From positions 220,541-284,540 of the forward strand of contig JASMHM010000001.1 of assembly GCA_030750765.1 (NCBI GenBank): a stretch of 64,000 nucleotides of DNA, read 5' to 3'. A program made the translations under genes and the position numbers. The stretch comes from Candidatus Woesearchaeota archaeon (GTDB lineage: Archaea > Nanobdellota > Nanobdellia > Woesearchaeales > ARS49). A model generated the notes under the pieces. That model did not search any database, was not told the DNA's origin, and worked only from the letters and a program-made list of their open reading frames with translations. Below are positions 15,457-22,963 of the stretch, piece by piece. The first letter of the stretch is position 1; every line of letters starts with the position of its first letter.

Positions 15457-16251
15457 TTAAACCCGTAAAACGTCTTGCATGGCCTTTAGAAAGTCTATGG
15501 CGCGAGCTCGCAAGTCATCAAACTGCTTGCCAGACATTTTTGCTATGTTTCTGTGCGTGATATCCTTTTGTAACGCGTACAATTCATCCATGGTGTCTAC
15601 CACTTTTGCTTTGACCATGCCTTTCTTTACTAACGTATCTCTAAGCATTCTTCCCACCATGGCAGGGCTGGGCGGGAGCTGGCCGTGCTTCATCAGGGCA
15701 GCGTGTGCGATGTCAATACAGGCCCAGTACAAGTCAATGCACGCTTGTAAGATGTGCCAGTCCGCGTTCTGCATGGTAATGGGTGCGCGAGCAGCGTAAT
15801 TGTTCACACTCTCTCGCGAAGGACGGATCTTTCCTTCTTGCAACAACACTTGCAAAGGTTCAAACACGCCCACATCGTAGAAAACTACGCCATCTCTTAG
15901 CATGTTCATCAGTACGGGATCTCCTTGTCTCGCTTGCTCCCATAAGGTAGAAATTTTTAGGGTGTTTATGTGGAATCTTTTGCTGATCTCAGCCCCGACT
16001 CTTTCAACAATAATCCGGTAGGCTTCTACAACAGATGGGGTGACCACCCTAGTAAGGTCATCGATCACTAGCAATACATCAATATCGTGTTCGTGTTGTG
16101 GTTCTCCAGTGGAACTGCCAAACAACACGCAACATTTCAAGAATTCTCCTAGTTCTTTGGTGAGATCAGAAGATAGCTTACGAACGAGCTTGGCGTCATC
16201 AAGATTAAGCTTGTGTTGATGCACCTCCCGTTTAGGAATATTGAATTCCAT
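15457..16251 (-). CDS. MNT-type nucleotidyltransferase with HEPN-like C-terminus
   Basis: Residues 35-60 hold the nucleotidyltransferase signature CCVLFGSSTGEPQHEHDIDV, with the metal-binding Asp pair in DIDVLLV. Residues about 150-260 are helical and resemble a HEPN domain (ACIDLYWACIDIAHAAL). MNT/HEPN fusions or pairs act as toxin-antitoxin systems or as tRNA/protein nucleotidylyltransferases. No partner gene lies beside it, so it is probably a self-contained unit. The classic HEPN Rx4-6H is not evident, so RNase activity is doubtful. Confidence 0.75.
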   Translation of the reverse strand: MEFNIPKREVHQHKLNLDDAKLVRKLSSDLTKELGEFLKCCVLFGSSTGEPQHEHDIDVLLVIDDLTRVVTPSVVEAYRIIVERVGAEISKRFHINTLKISTLWEQARQGDPVLMNMLRDGVVFYDVGVFEPLQVLLQEGKIRPSRESVNNYAARAPITMQNADWHILQACIDLYWACIDIAHAALMKHGQLPPSPAMVGRMLRDTLVKKGMVKAKVVDTMDELYALQKDITHRNIAKMSGKQFDDLRARAIDFLKAMQDVLRV

Positions 16252-16377
16252 ACGAGTAGTGACAAGGACACCCCTTTTAATGGTTTAGCACTCTCCTTAG
16301 GTGGGCACACTAGATGTGTGGAGTGCCTGTTCGGTGATTACGATACTCATAAATAGCTAGTGTGTGTGAGGGAAGTA

Positions 16378-16788
16378 ATGCTTTCTGCTTATGCTGAAGA
16401 AATAAACGAAGCTCTCGAGACATTAGTCATGCCTGAGGAAGAAATAGAGAGCGTTGAAGCTACTGTAATGGAAGAGATTGAAGCTCCAGGATGGCAGTAC
16501 GAAAGCGTAGACATCACAGAGTATTGGGCCATGCCTGACGCTGTTGATGCCACTTTTTATTACGATCTTGAGGTGCCAGAAGATACTTACTCTGATGGTG
16601 GCAAGAGTTATACGGTCACCATGGAAGAAAAGATGGAGGTAGAGATAGAGGATGCCAAGATAGCCTACGCCCTCGGCTCTACGCCTGACACAAAAGGTTT
16701 TACTGTGCTAGAACAAGAGCATAGGAAGTGGTGGAAGAAAGTGAATCAGTTATGGATGTTTATGACGTATGACCTTCTAGGCTTGTGA
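16378..16788 (+). CDS. Acidic uncharacterised protein (136 aa)
   Basis: No family recognised. ATG 16378 is chosen because a TATA-like CATAAATAG (16346-16354) lies about 28 bp upstream; an in-frame alternative lies at 16360. The protein is strongly acidic in its first half (many Glu) and ends with a Trp-rich segment (KWWKKVNQLWMF). Its 3' end overlaps the convergent Nudix gene by 29 bp. Confidence 0.5.
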   Translation: MLSAYAEEINEALETLVMPEEEIESVEATVMEEIEAPGWQYESVDITEYWAMPDAVDATFYYDLEVPEDTYSDGGKSYTVTMEEKMEVEIEDAKIAYALGSTPDTKGFTVLEQEHRKWWKKVNQLWMFMTYDLLGL

Positions 16789-17245
16789 ACTCCGGAGTGT
16801 TGACAGTTTTTTCGTCTTCTTTGAAATGAAACACTCCTTTGAACTTTTCTCCAGCTAAGACTTTGGGCAGCCAATGCTTGTCTGCATCCCACATGCGATC
16901 AAAAGGAAGCGAGGGTAGAGGCAGCCATTCCCACAACATCTCTCCCGTATCCTTAACCTCTCCTTCCCAAGAATGGACACGGAACACTCTTACTACTTGG
17001 CTCCACTCCTTGTTGATAGGAAAATGAAAATGAAGTTCTGCGCACAACTCACAATCCTCTCTTCTTGCCGTAACCCCGTCAGTCTCCTCATGCAACTCTC
17101 TTAGTGCGCAAGCGAGAGCATCCTCATCAGACTCTTCTTCCATTCCACCAGGCATGTTGTAGTTTCCCTTACCAAGATTTCTTTGCTTCATGCCTAGAAG
17201 TATCTTATCATCTTTTGTAAGAACGCATAAGGTTGCTTGCTGCAT
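16760..17245 (-). CDS. Nudix hydrolase, MTH1-like (8-oxo-dGTP diphosphatase type)
   Basis: The Nudix box runs from about residue 33: GGMEEESDEDALACAL then RELHEETDGV, matching Gx5Ex7REUxEExGU. The preceding LGMKQRNLGKGNYNMPGG resembles MTH1 (NUDT1), which cleans oxidised purine dNTPs. Length 161 aa is normal. The substrate cannot be fixed from sequence alone. It overlaps the convergent gene at its 3' end and stands as a single gene. Confidence 0.88.
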   Translation of the reverse strand: MQQATLCVLTKDDKILLGMKQRNLGKGNYNMPGGMEEESDEDALACALRELHEETDGVTARREDCELCAELHFHFPINKEWSQVVRVFRVHSWEGEVKDTGEMLWEWLPLPSLPFDRMWDADKHWLPKVLAGEKFKGVFHFKEDEKTVNTPEFTSLEGHTS

Positions 17246-17267
17246 GACTCTCCCTAATCTGCCTCAT

Positions 17268-17792
17268 TTAAGTATGTTCGCCAAGAAGGAAGTCCACGTA
17301 GTTTAACAATGACTCTCGTTCCTTGCAGGGATCTGCGCCCGCGTACCAAAGCAGACTTTGGTTGCAGATCTTGCCAAATTCCTGGTGTACAACATGTTCT
17401 TGTTTCAGATGCTGCGTCATACGTAAAATAAAACCTGGCATGACAAAGTTAACGCCAAGAGTATACTTGTGGTCCCTTAGCTTTCCCTTAGAATTGTACC
17501 ATTCTCCTCTCGCGAGCCTCTCAATAGGTCCCTTGCCCACAATGAGCGTATCTGCAGTTACTGTGTCGTAAAGCATCAAACGTATGACAGGATCAGCATT
17601 CTTGGTTGAGTCTGCCACTAAAGAGTATGACCCGTTGGCTGAAACATCAACTTTGGAAGTGGCACCCGTTATCGTGAATTGGACCTCGTGACCCCGCTCG
17701 TAATCTTTGTTCGCACTGCGCTCAAGAAGCACCAAACGTGGAGAATCTGGTCTCCTTACTAGCCAATCCTTTAATAAGTCCTCCTGAAACAC
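17268..17792 (-). CDS. C-terminal part of a frameshifted secreted protein
   Basis: The frame opens with GTG (17792) with no good ribosome site. Reading upstream, it continues in phase only to a TAG, while the frame of the gene at 17803-18147 ends 10 bp before. Deleting one base in the run GGGGAAAA (17808-17815) joins both into one protein of about 290 aa with an N-terminal signal and an HExxH motif. I therefore read this as the 3' part of a broken or mis-sequenced gene. On its own it shows no recognised domain. Confidence 0.5.
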   Translation of the reverse strand: MFQEDLLKDWLVRRPDSPRLVLLERSANKDYERGHEVQFTITGATSKVDVSANGSYSLVADSTKNADPVIRLMLYDTVTADTLIVGKGPIERLARGEWYNSKGKLRDHKYTLGVNFVMPGFILRMTQHLKQEHVVHQEFGKICNQSLLWYAGADPCKERESLLNYVDFLLGEHT

Positions 17793-17802
17793 GAGTGTCC
17801 CT

Positions 17803-18147
17803 TCAAAGGTTTTCCCCTAGTTGTTCGCCACGCGCGTGGTGGGCGAGTTCATGGCTAGTAAAGGAAGACATGTGATCTGTCCAAGTGTCATAAATTATTA
17901 TTGCTAATCTACTAGGAAATATCTTGTCTACGGGAAGCGCTTTTCTTATGATGTCTTGTGATTTGCCAGATAATTCGTTAATGCTGTTCCATGTGGCCGT
18001 ATTGGCTTCTGTGTTCGTAGCTGGATTTCGGGCAGGAAGGGTCAACGTTCGGTCTGCTCCTTCAGCAGGAGAAAATATTGCAGAAGCTATCGCACAGCCA
18101 ATTCCTGTGATAAACAAATTTTTTAGATTATATCCCCATGCACGCAT
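17803..18147 (-). CDS. Signal-peptide protein ending at an HExxH motif (frameshifted)
   Basis: ATG 18147 (MRAWGYNLKN) is preferred because the TATA box GTTTATAAG (18188-18197) predicts transcription from about 18166 and a GAGG lies before it; ATG 18177 is the alternative. Residues 8-30 are a signal peptide or anchor. Near the end SFTSHELAHHARGEQ contains HELAHH, a zinc-metalloprotease HExxH. The frame stops 7 codons later, too soon for the third ligand, which supports a frameshift into the adjoining frame at 17268-17792. Confidence 0.5.
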   Translation of the reverse strand: MRAWGYNLKNLFITGIGCAIASAIFSPAEGADRTLTLPARNPATNTEANTATWNSINELSGKSQDIIRKALPVDKIFPSRLAIIIYDTWTDHMSSFTSHELAHHARGEQLGENL

Positions 18148-18258
18148 TATGTTGTCCTCACTCAGTAATATCTTCATAAGCAGGTCACTTATAAACCTGC
18201 TCTGGAAAATAGCGGCGTAACCGGCACATATAAATAACGGTTACTCTGCAAGAACGCT

Positions 18259-18837
18259 ATGAGCGACAATAAGTCGACAATGGCATTGTTTGTGGTAGCG
18301 CTTGTTGCCTTCGCAGCCGTTGCCATGAACACAGAACTTGCCAGCACCGGCATGTACCAAACCCCAAACATCTACTCTTCTCAGACCGCACCGATAAGCT
18401 CGTATAGAGGCGTTGCGTACGGTCCTCGATGGTCAGAACAAAGAGCTTTTACCACCACTAAAAGAAATGTAGTAGTGTCAAGACAAAACCAAGTTCCTAA
18501 CTCACAAGATTCAAGACGAGTGTTATCACAATACCCCGTAGGTGTTGAGGACGCCCTACAAGTGCCTGCGTACACTCCGAGAACGTATCCTTACTCAGGA
18601 TATGGAAATGAGGCTACGTATGGCTCGCGAACGTACAATAGCGTGGTTCAACGCACACCTTACCAGATAGAAAACGTACAAAGACCTTCTTACACCGGAA
18701 CAAACCCTGCAGTGTCTGGATACACACACAACTCCGGGCAAGCCAGATTCTACGCGAGCACCTTCCAAAGAGGCAATGATGTGAAAGGCAGCCAACACTT
18801 GAACACCGGTCAAGTTCCTACAACAAACTGGAGATAA
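18259..18837 (+). CDS. Tyr/Ser/Gln-rich secreted or anchored protein with STG motif
   Basis: Residues 8-24 form one hydrophobic helix (ALFVVALVAFAAVAMN) followed by ELASTGMYQTP; the remaining 160 residues are low-complexity, rich in Tyr, Ser, Thr, Gln, Asn and Arg, and probably unstructured outside the cell. The TATA box CATATAAAT (18226-18234) lies about 28 bp before the ATG. The N-terminus closely resembles that of the gene at 21414-21692 (short polar lead, hydrophobic helix, MN, then STG). Function unknown. Confidence 0.65.
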   Translation: MSDNKSTMALFVVALVAFAAVAMNTELASTGMYQTPNIYSSQTAPISSYRGVAYGPRWSEQRAFTTTKRNVVVSRQNQVPNSQDSRRVLSQYPVGVEDALQVPAYTPRTYPYSGYGNEATYGSRTYNSVVQRTPYQIENVQRPSYTGTNPAVSGYTHNSGQARFYASTFQRGNDVKGSQHLNTGQVPTTNWR

Positions 18838-18876
18838 CCCGTAAAAGTTTATAAACCTCCACCGCCTTTCTTTTTC

Positions 18877-19155
18877 ATGAGCAGAGCAACGTTCTTGTTG
18901 AATATTCAGGATAAGGTGACCGTAGAGGGAGACGCGACGTGTACACCACACCACCTCCCTCACAGGCTTCCTTATGGAGAACCTATTTCAGATGAATCTT
19001 GTCATTATCACCATGGCATGTTGAGAATGTCCCACCACGTTCCTTTCTGCATCCTTCTTAGGTGCCAACACTATCAAACAATGATGGACGCCTACAGGAA
19101 TAAAGAATTTAGTTCTAAAGAACCAACAGCCAAGGCAAGGGGTCGAGTGCAGTAG
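18877..19155 (+). CDS. Cys/His-rich small protein (92 aa)
   Basis: No family recognised. It has four Cys and eleven or so His arranged in clusters (CTPHHLPHRL, SCHYHHG, FCILLRCQH), which suggests metal binding. A TATA box GTTTATAAA lies at about 18847-18855, roughly 26 bp before the ATG. It stands alone just before the toxin-antitoxin array. Confidence 0.5.
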   Translation: MSRATFLLNIQDKVTVEGDATCTPHHLPHRLPYGEPISDESCHYHHGMLRMSHHVPFCILLRCQHYQTMMDAYRNKEFSSKEPTAKARGRVQ

Positions 19156-19180
19156 CAGGACACCAAGAACGCATCTACAA

Positions 19181-19195
19181 ATAGCCCCCCGCAGA
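19181..19195 (-). repeat. Degenerate copy of tRNA-Gln 3' end
   Basis: The plus strand reads ATAGCCCCCCGCAGA, a weak match to ATAGCCCCGCGCGGA at the 3' end of the tRNA-Gln at 21995. It has the same orientation and bounds the hicBA module on its far side. Alone it would be unconvincing; it counts as the third in a series with 19670 and 20212. Confidence 0.3.
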
Positions 19196-19199
19196 AAGA

Positions 19200-19427
19200 T
19201 CACTTCACAAGACGCATGAATTGATCGCGAGAGATTTTCAGGTCCTTCTTGACTATTTTAAGTAACAGTCCCGGACCGATGTCCTCACCAGAATGATGAG
19301 GTATGGTAGCTCTCCGGCCATCGGCATGCTTGTACACCATATGACTTCCGGTGGTGTGACTATACGCGAAGCCTAACTTGCCAACTATCTTTCCTACTTC
19401 TCTCCCAGTAAGTTTAGGTAGTTTCAC
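19200..19427 (-). CDS. hicA: HicA-type mRNA interferase toxin
   Basis: A 75-aa protein of the HicA/YcfA family with a double-stranded-RNA-binding-like fold. KLPKLTGREVGKIVGKLGF is the usual opening; the catalytic His lies in TTGSHMVYKH. The start overlaps the hicB stop by 4 bp (ATGA), which is the antitoxin-first order. It would cleave mRNA in a ribosome-independent way when free of HicB. Confidence 0.88.
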   Translation of the reverse strand: MKLPKLTGREVGKIVGKLGFAYSHTTGSHMVYKHADGRRATIPHHSGEDIGPGLLLKIVKKDLKISRDQFMRLVK

Positions 19428-19630
19428 ACTTCTATTTGTTTTACACCAACAAATTCGTGTAAGAGCTCTGGTTGGTCTTCAGACTCGAGATAGGCCTTAA
19501 TGGCTTCCTTAGTTCTTTGCATTAGCTCATCCATCGACTTAGCTTGCGTATGACAACCCGGCAAGCCAACCACTTCTGAAACAAGCCATCCTTCCTCGTC
19601 TTTTTCTACTAAGACCGTAAATTTTGCCAT
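19424..19630 (-). CDS. hicB: HicB-type antitoxin
   Basis: Residues 1-60 match the HicB partial RNase H fold: FTVLVEKDEEGWLVSEVVGL then PGCHTQAKSMDELM. The ATG at 19630 is chosen over an in-frame start 15 bp upstream because the TATA box TTTTATATAC (19651-19660) lies about 25 bp away. No DNA-binding C-terminal domain is seen, so autorepression may be weak. A tRNA-Gln-like repeat (19670-19687) sits directly behind the promoter. Confidence 0.85.
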   Translation of the reverse strand: MAKFTVLVEKDEEGWLVSEVVGLPGCHTQAKSMDELMQRTKEAIKAYLESEDQPELLHEFVGVKQIEV

Positions 19631-19669
19631 ACCCGTATGTAGCAAAGTAGGTATATAAAAGTTTGCAAG

Positions 19670-19687
19670 GATAGCTCCGCGCGGACT
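19670..19687 (-). repeat. tRNA-Gln 3'-end copy (attachment-site-like) between hicBA and relBE
   Basis: The 18 bp GATAGCTCCGCGCGGACT differ at one base from the copy at 20212-20229. Complemented, they match the last 14 nt of both tRNA-Gln genes in this window, with one mismatch. Orientation is the same as in the tRNA at 21995. This is what successive integrations into a tRNA 3' end would leave. Confidence 0.55.
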
Positions 19688-19770
19688 AGAATAGGCAGGT
19701 TAGAAAAAACAGGGCTAACAGGCAGAGAAAATGGCACAATCTTTATAAGGAAGAAAAGCATTACAATTAT

Positions 19771-19962
19771 ATGACAGAATTAACATTGAAAGGAGTCCAC
19801 AACGAAGTGGAAGAATTGAAGAAAGAAGTTAAAAAAATGAAGGTTCTTGTAGAAGAGGATTTCGAGCTTAGCGAGAACGCAAAAAAAGAACTAGCAGAAT
19901 CCAGAAATGAAGACGTTTCTACCTACGTAGATGAAGAAGAAGTCACCAAAGAATTCTCATGA
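19771..19962 (+). CDS. RelB-like antitoxin of a RelE/ParE pair
   Basis: A 63-aa acidic, helical protein rich in Glu and Lys that overlaps the toxin start by 4 bp. It lacks a clear DNA-binding domain. A TATA-like CTTTATAAGG (19740-19749) lies about 25 bp before the ATG. It is assigned as antitoxin from position and composition. Confidence 0.75.
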   Translation: MTELTLKGVHNEVEELKKEVKKMKVLVEEDFELSENAKKELAESRNEDVSTYVDEEEVTKEFS

Positions 19963-20216
19963 GTTACACCATAAAGTGGAGACCCCAAGCAGTAAAAGGT
20001 CTTAGAAAAATTCCTAAAGAAATCGCAAAAAAACTCGTTCGCAGAGTGAATGCTAGCAAAGAAAACCCCAAATCTGCATTAGAAAAAATGGAAGACTATG
20101 ATACCTACAAGTGTCGGCAAGGGGACTATCGAGCCATCATCGACATATTGGAAGATCAAAAAATAATTGCAGTCAAAGTAGTAGACCATCGTAGGAATAT
20201 TTACAAAAACAGATAG
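19959..20216 (+). CDS. RelE/ParE-superfamily toxin
   Basis: An 85-aa protein with the RelE pattern: YTIKWRPQAVKGLRKIPKEI, then YKCRQGDYRAIIDIL and the end VKVVDHRRNIYK. Arg in GDYRAI and the C-terminal HRRNIY fit ribosome-dependent mRNA cleavage. Its stop codon lies inside the tRNA-Gln-like repeat at 20212-20229. Confidence 0.88.
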   Translation: MSYTIKWRPQAVKGLRKIPKEIAKKLVRRVNASKENPKSALEKMEDYDTYKCRQGDYRAIIDILEDQKIIAVKVVDHRRNIYKNR

Positions 20217-20229
20217 CCCCGCGCGGACT
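20212..20229 (-). repeat. tRNA-Gln 3'-end copy (attachment-site-like) after relBE
   Basis: GATAGCCCCGCGCGGACT. Its complement contains TCCGCGCGGGGCTA, identical to the last 14 nt of the tRNA-Gln genes at 21995 and 44829. With the copy at 19670 it bounds a 524-bp unit holding only relBE. Confidence 0.6.
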
Positions 20230-20347
20230 CACGACACCAGGGGTTGATATCGAGGGCTAATAAGGCGCTCTGCGCATACAGCTTGAAACTGAGTCTACAC
20301 CCCCACCGAGTAATGTATATAGAAGATTCTTTTCCAAGATCTAATGG

Positions 20348-21433
20348 CTAAGTTACTACCTCAATCTCAGGATGAGGCTCAATAGGCCAATCACCAGGAT
20401 CAGCAGACGCCACTACCTCAATCTCAGGATGAGGCTCAATAGGCCAATCACCAGGATCAGCAGACGCCACTACCTCAATCTCAGCCCAAGGATTTGTTCC
20501 TCCAAAGAAATAACTACAGAACGAATCACACTTTCCAGGATTGACGCAGGTTTCTTCAATACCACAATCAGAGTTTGAAGAGCAAGAAACTCCCACACCT
20601 AGCGTAAGCGCAACGCTTTCATTACAATTGCAAATGTCTCTGCCTACTCGTGCAGGCATGTTTTGGCATGATGTTCCATCCACAACGCTAGCAATCGCCA
20701 AACGATTCATATCAAGCATCGCCTCCATATCACAGTTTGCCTTATCATTATTGTATGTCTTCATTGCACAAGAACAAATATCACGGCCTACTCGTGCAGG
20801 CATGTTTTGGCATGATGTTCCATCCAACCAGGGAGCAAGCTCAAACAAACGATTCATATCAAGCATCGCCCCCATATCACAGTTTGCCTTATCATTATTG
20901 TATGTCTTCATTGCACAAGAACAAATGGAGTCACTAGCTTGAGAGGCTTCAGCGGGACAATTTTCTGAGTTCTCAGCCATATCAATCATCGCCCCCATAT
21001 CCGAGCAGTCGCTAGGCGGTGAAATACATTTGCCGCCATCAATAGGCCAATCACCAGAATCGCAATTTCCGTCACCGCAGCCGCTGTCGCTGCAGAGATA
21101 TCCATATCCTTGGTCTCCTGTATAACTAGAATCGACTAACTGTTGATAATATAAACGGGGACTTTTAGAATAATCGCATTCTCTTAACCCTTTAATCTCT
21201 TTGTAAGTCTCAAGACCGTCGATAGTTACACATTTTAGGGCATCCCGGAGGGATTCATCCTCAAAATCATAAATTGCAAAATCTCCGCCTACACATCCAT
21301 GGTCGCTGTAGACCTGCTGCCCTGTTGGTGCGCCTTCGCCGACGAAGTCCATGATGAGCAACACGGCGAGCAACGCCATCACGATGATCACTATATCGGT
21401 AGAATTTCTGCCACTACTGAAACTCTTTGACAT
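20348..21433 (-). CDS. Secreted Cys-rich protein with tandem 49-aa modules
   Basis: Residues 13-30 are a hydrophobic anchor (DIVIIVMALLAVLLIMDF) followed by GAPTGQQVYS. The ectodomain holds two near-identical 49-aa modules (147-bp DNA period) and a partial third, each with CSCAMKTYNNDKANCDM and SCQNMPARVGRD; about 30 Cys in all suggest many disulfides or metal sites. The C-terminus repeats EIEVVASADPGDWPIEPHP, and GDWPI also occurs in the middle. It overlaps the upstream small STG-protein gene by 20 bp. No known family is recognised; an adhesin or envelope protein is a guess. Confidence 0.7.
   Translation of the reverse strand: MSKSFSSGRNSTDIVIIVMALLAVLLIMDFVGEGAPTGQQVYSDHGCVGGDFAIYDFEDESLRDALKCVTIDGLETYKEIKGLRECDYSKSPRLYYQQLVDSSYTGDQGYGYLCSDSGCGDGNCDSGDWPIDGGKCISPPSDCSDMGAMIDMAENSENCPAEASQASDSICSCAMKTYNNDKANCDMGAMLDMNRLFELAPWLDGTSCQNMPARVGRDICSCAMKTYNNDKANCDMEAMLDMNRLAIASVVDGTSCQNMPARVGRDICNCNESVALTLGVGVSCSSNSDCGIEETCVNPGKCDSFCSYFFGGTNPWAEIEVVASADPGDWPIEPHPEIEVVASADPGDWPIEPHPEIEVVT
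20355..20484. repeat. 57-bp tandem repeat, 2.3 copies
   Basis: Units start at 20355, 20412 and 20469 and each begins ACTACCTCAATCTCAG. The first two are identical; the third breaks off after about 16 bp. They encode the repeated C-terminal peptide of the Cys-rich protein and stay in frame (19 aa per unit). Confidence 0.85.
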
Positions 21434-21692
21434 ATTCGCCCACCCCTATTTGAGCATAATCGCGCGGTGAAAAATCTTCCCAGTCAGAAGCTGAGGCGCA
21501 TGACGCTTCCGCGAGTGGAGCGACTATTCCTCGGCTAGTAGTATTCGCGAAACATTCTGCATAGCTAGAAAAGTGTTTTAAGGTACTAACTTCTACAAAG
21601 TTGCCCGTACTGGAACTGTTCATTTGAAGAGTCAATGTGGCTATTGCTACCAAGGCAACAATTGAAGAATGTGTGTTGTGATTATTGCTCAT
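21414..21692 (-). CDS. Small anchored protein with STG motif (92 aa)
   Basis: A short polar lead, a hydrophobic segment (SIVALVAIATLTLQMN) and then SSSTGNFVEV, followed by a Ser/Ala-rich region with two Cys. The TATA box TTTTTATAG (21713-21721) predicts a leaderless start at 21692. It overlaps the Cys-rich protein gene by 20 bp, so the two probably form one unit. Its N-terminus resembles that of the 18259 product. Function unknown. Confidence 0.6.
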   Translation of the reverse strand: MSNNHNTHSSIVALVAIATLTLQMNSSSTGNFVEVSTLKHFSSYAECFANTTSRGIVAPLAEASCASASDWEDFSPRDYAQIGVGEYVKEFQ

Positions 21693-21721
21693 TAGAACCT
21701 CTCATCCCTCATACTATAAAA

Positions 21722-21994
21722 ATGTGTGGATGTACTGGCCACGCCCTAAGAGTCAGTAAATGAGTTTGAACGGGTTGTAGCAGGCTATTTTGGTTTACAC
21801 GTCAGGGGATGGTTCGTACTTTTTTGCTTACTACACTTCCTCCGCAGCATTGTTTAGTGATGCCTATGCCCAATTCGATGGTTTGTCTGCAGTTGTAGGT
21901 TTTGGTGCGGCAGTGTTTGGCTCACCCCATAGGCGCTAGGTTTTGAGCTAGAACTAGTTTAATGTTCCCTTTCTTTCCCTGCGCGCTATTACTA
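21722..21994. other. Gap downstream of tRNA-Gln with an ORF remnant
   Basis: No intact gene. On the minus strand a frame runs from just after the tRNA to 21802 and is cut by one in-frame TGA (21922-21924). Downstream of it the frame would give KHCRTKTYNCRQTIELG and then GIGITKQCCGGSVVSKK, a Cys-containing sequence that looks coding. No start codon follows the TGA. I read it as a possible gene remnant, with low certainty. Confidence 0.3.
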
Positions 21995-22067
21995 TAGCCC
22001 CGCGCGGAATCGAACCGCGGTCTGCCGGTCCAGAGCCGGCTGTACTTGGCCGCTATACTACGGGGCT
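21995..22067 (-). tRNA. tRNA-Gln (anticodon CUG)
   Basis: A full cloverleaf of 73 nt: acceptor AGCCCCG/CGGGGCT with discriminator A, anticodon stem GCCGG/CCGGC with loop CTCTGGA (anticodon CTG, codon CAG) and T arm GCGGTTCGATTCCGC. CCA is not encoded. Fragments of its 3' end recur downstream at 20212, 19670 and 19181. Confidence 0.95.
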
Positions 22068-22096
22068 AGGTTAAGAAAAAGGAGTGTGGGCGGCTT

Positions 22097-22459
22097 TTAA
22101 AGGTTTTTGAACATGGTGGGAGCTTTGTCCATGAAGGCAATCACATTCGTGTCTATCATTCTAGAAACCAGCAAGTACGGCTCCATCTTTTTTCGTACTT
22201 GTTCGTACCATTTTTGACCTTTGGGTGTTAGTGTTAAGTGCTTGTTAGCGTACACGATGAATTTGCGCTCTTCAAGGTTCTGCATGTTCTTGTACAACGC
22301 TCTTTCTTGTTTTTTTGCAACCCCTGAACGTAGGGCTAGTTGGATGAAAGCTTGTTTGGACAGCCTCACGCTTATGGGGGCGGCAGCATACTTTCTTTCC
22401 AATGCCTCTTGGCTGCTGCCAATCACGTACAGAATGAATTCCTGTTCTGGCGTTGCCAC
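22097..22459 (-). CDS. Winged-helix-like protein (120 aa)
   Basis: Starts with GTG at 22459, about 25 bp after a TATA-like CTTAATATATTC. Helices in the first 70 residues, a wing-like strand pair (RKFIVYANKHLTLTPKGQKWY) and a C-terminal helix fit a winged helix of the MarR/PadR type. No ligand site is evident. It could regulate the neighbouring PAP2 gene, but nothing shows this. Confidence 0.6.
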   Translation of the reverse strand: MATPEQEFILYVIGSSQEALERKYAAAPISVRLSKQAFIQLALRSGVAKKQERALYKNMQNLEERKFIVYANKHLTLTPKGQKWYEQVRKKMEPYLLVSRMIDTNVIAFMDKAPTMFKNL

Positions 22460-22490
22460 GAGGTGTGTGAGGGTTTAGAATATATTAAGG

Positions 22491-22940
22491 TTAACCCGTC
22501 GGGAGCATTAGGATTACTGCCATACCTACTGCAGCTCCCAAGATGATCCCAAACACTGCATCAACAATATCGTGTTTGTTTTGCTTTATTCTTGCTCCAG
22601 CCACAGCAAGAATGAGTAGTCCGCTGACCACTAAGAAGTTTGGTGCGCTCAAAAAGTTGCCCACAACGATAAATAATGACGTTGCTCTGGACGCGTGACC
22701 TGAAGGAAAGCTTCCTGCTTGTATCTTTTCCATCCAATCCTTGTGGGCTGCCTTGTCTGGACGTTGCTTGAAATGTAATAATCGAGTTATAACCGTGAGT
22801 GCACAAACCACAACATACGCAACCAATAGCTGCTTTGCCACGAAAATGTTGCCAGCAAGATAGCACAATAGTGTTGAGCCCAAGAAAAGCGTGTGGGTGC
22901 CTAGCGCACCGATATCTTCAAGCCATAACTGCCATTTCAT
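22491..22940 (-). CDS. PAP2-family membrane phosphatase
   Basis: All three PAP2 signatures are present: KQRPDK (residues 57-62) in the KxxxxxxRP motif, SFPSGHASR (77-85), and GARIKQNKHDIVD (115-127) with the catalytic His. The protein has about five membrane segments. Such enzymes release phosphate from prenyl or phosphatidyl phosphates; archaeal members may recycle the polyprenyl-phosphate glycan carrier. At 149 aa it is a minimal member. Confidence 0.88.
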   Translation of the reverse strand: MKWQLWLEDIGALGTHTLFLGSTLLCYLAGNIFVAKQLLVAYVVVCALTVITRLLHFKQRPDKAAHKDWMEKIQAGSFPSGHASRATSLFIVVGNFLSAPNFLVVSGLLILAVAGARIKQNKHDIVDAVFGIILGAAVGMAVILMLPTG

Positions 22941-22963
22941 ACGTTAAGGCAACGGCTTGCGTA

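Noticed and set aside
20348-21433. Tandem repeats considered as a CRISPR array
   Set aside because: The repeats are directly adjacent with no unique spacers, and they stay in frame within a coding gene.
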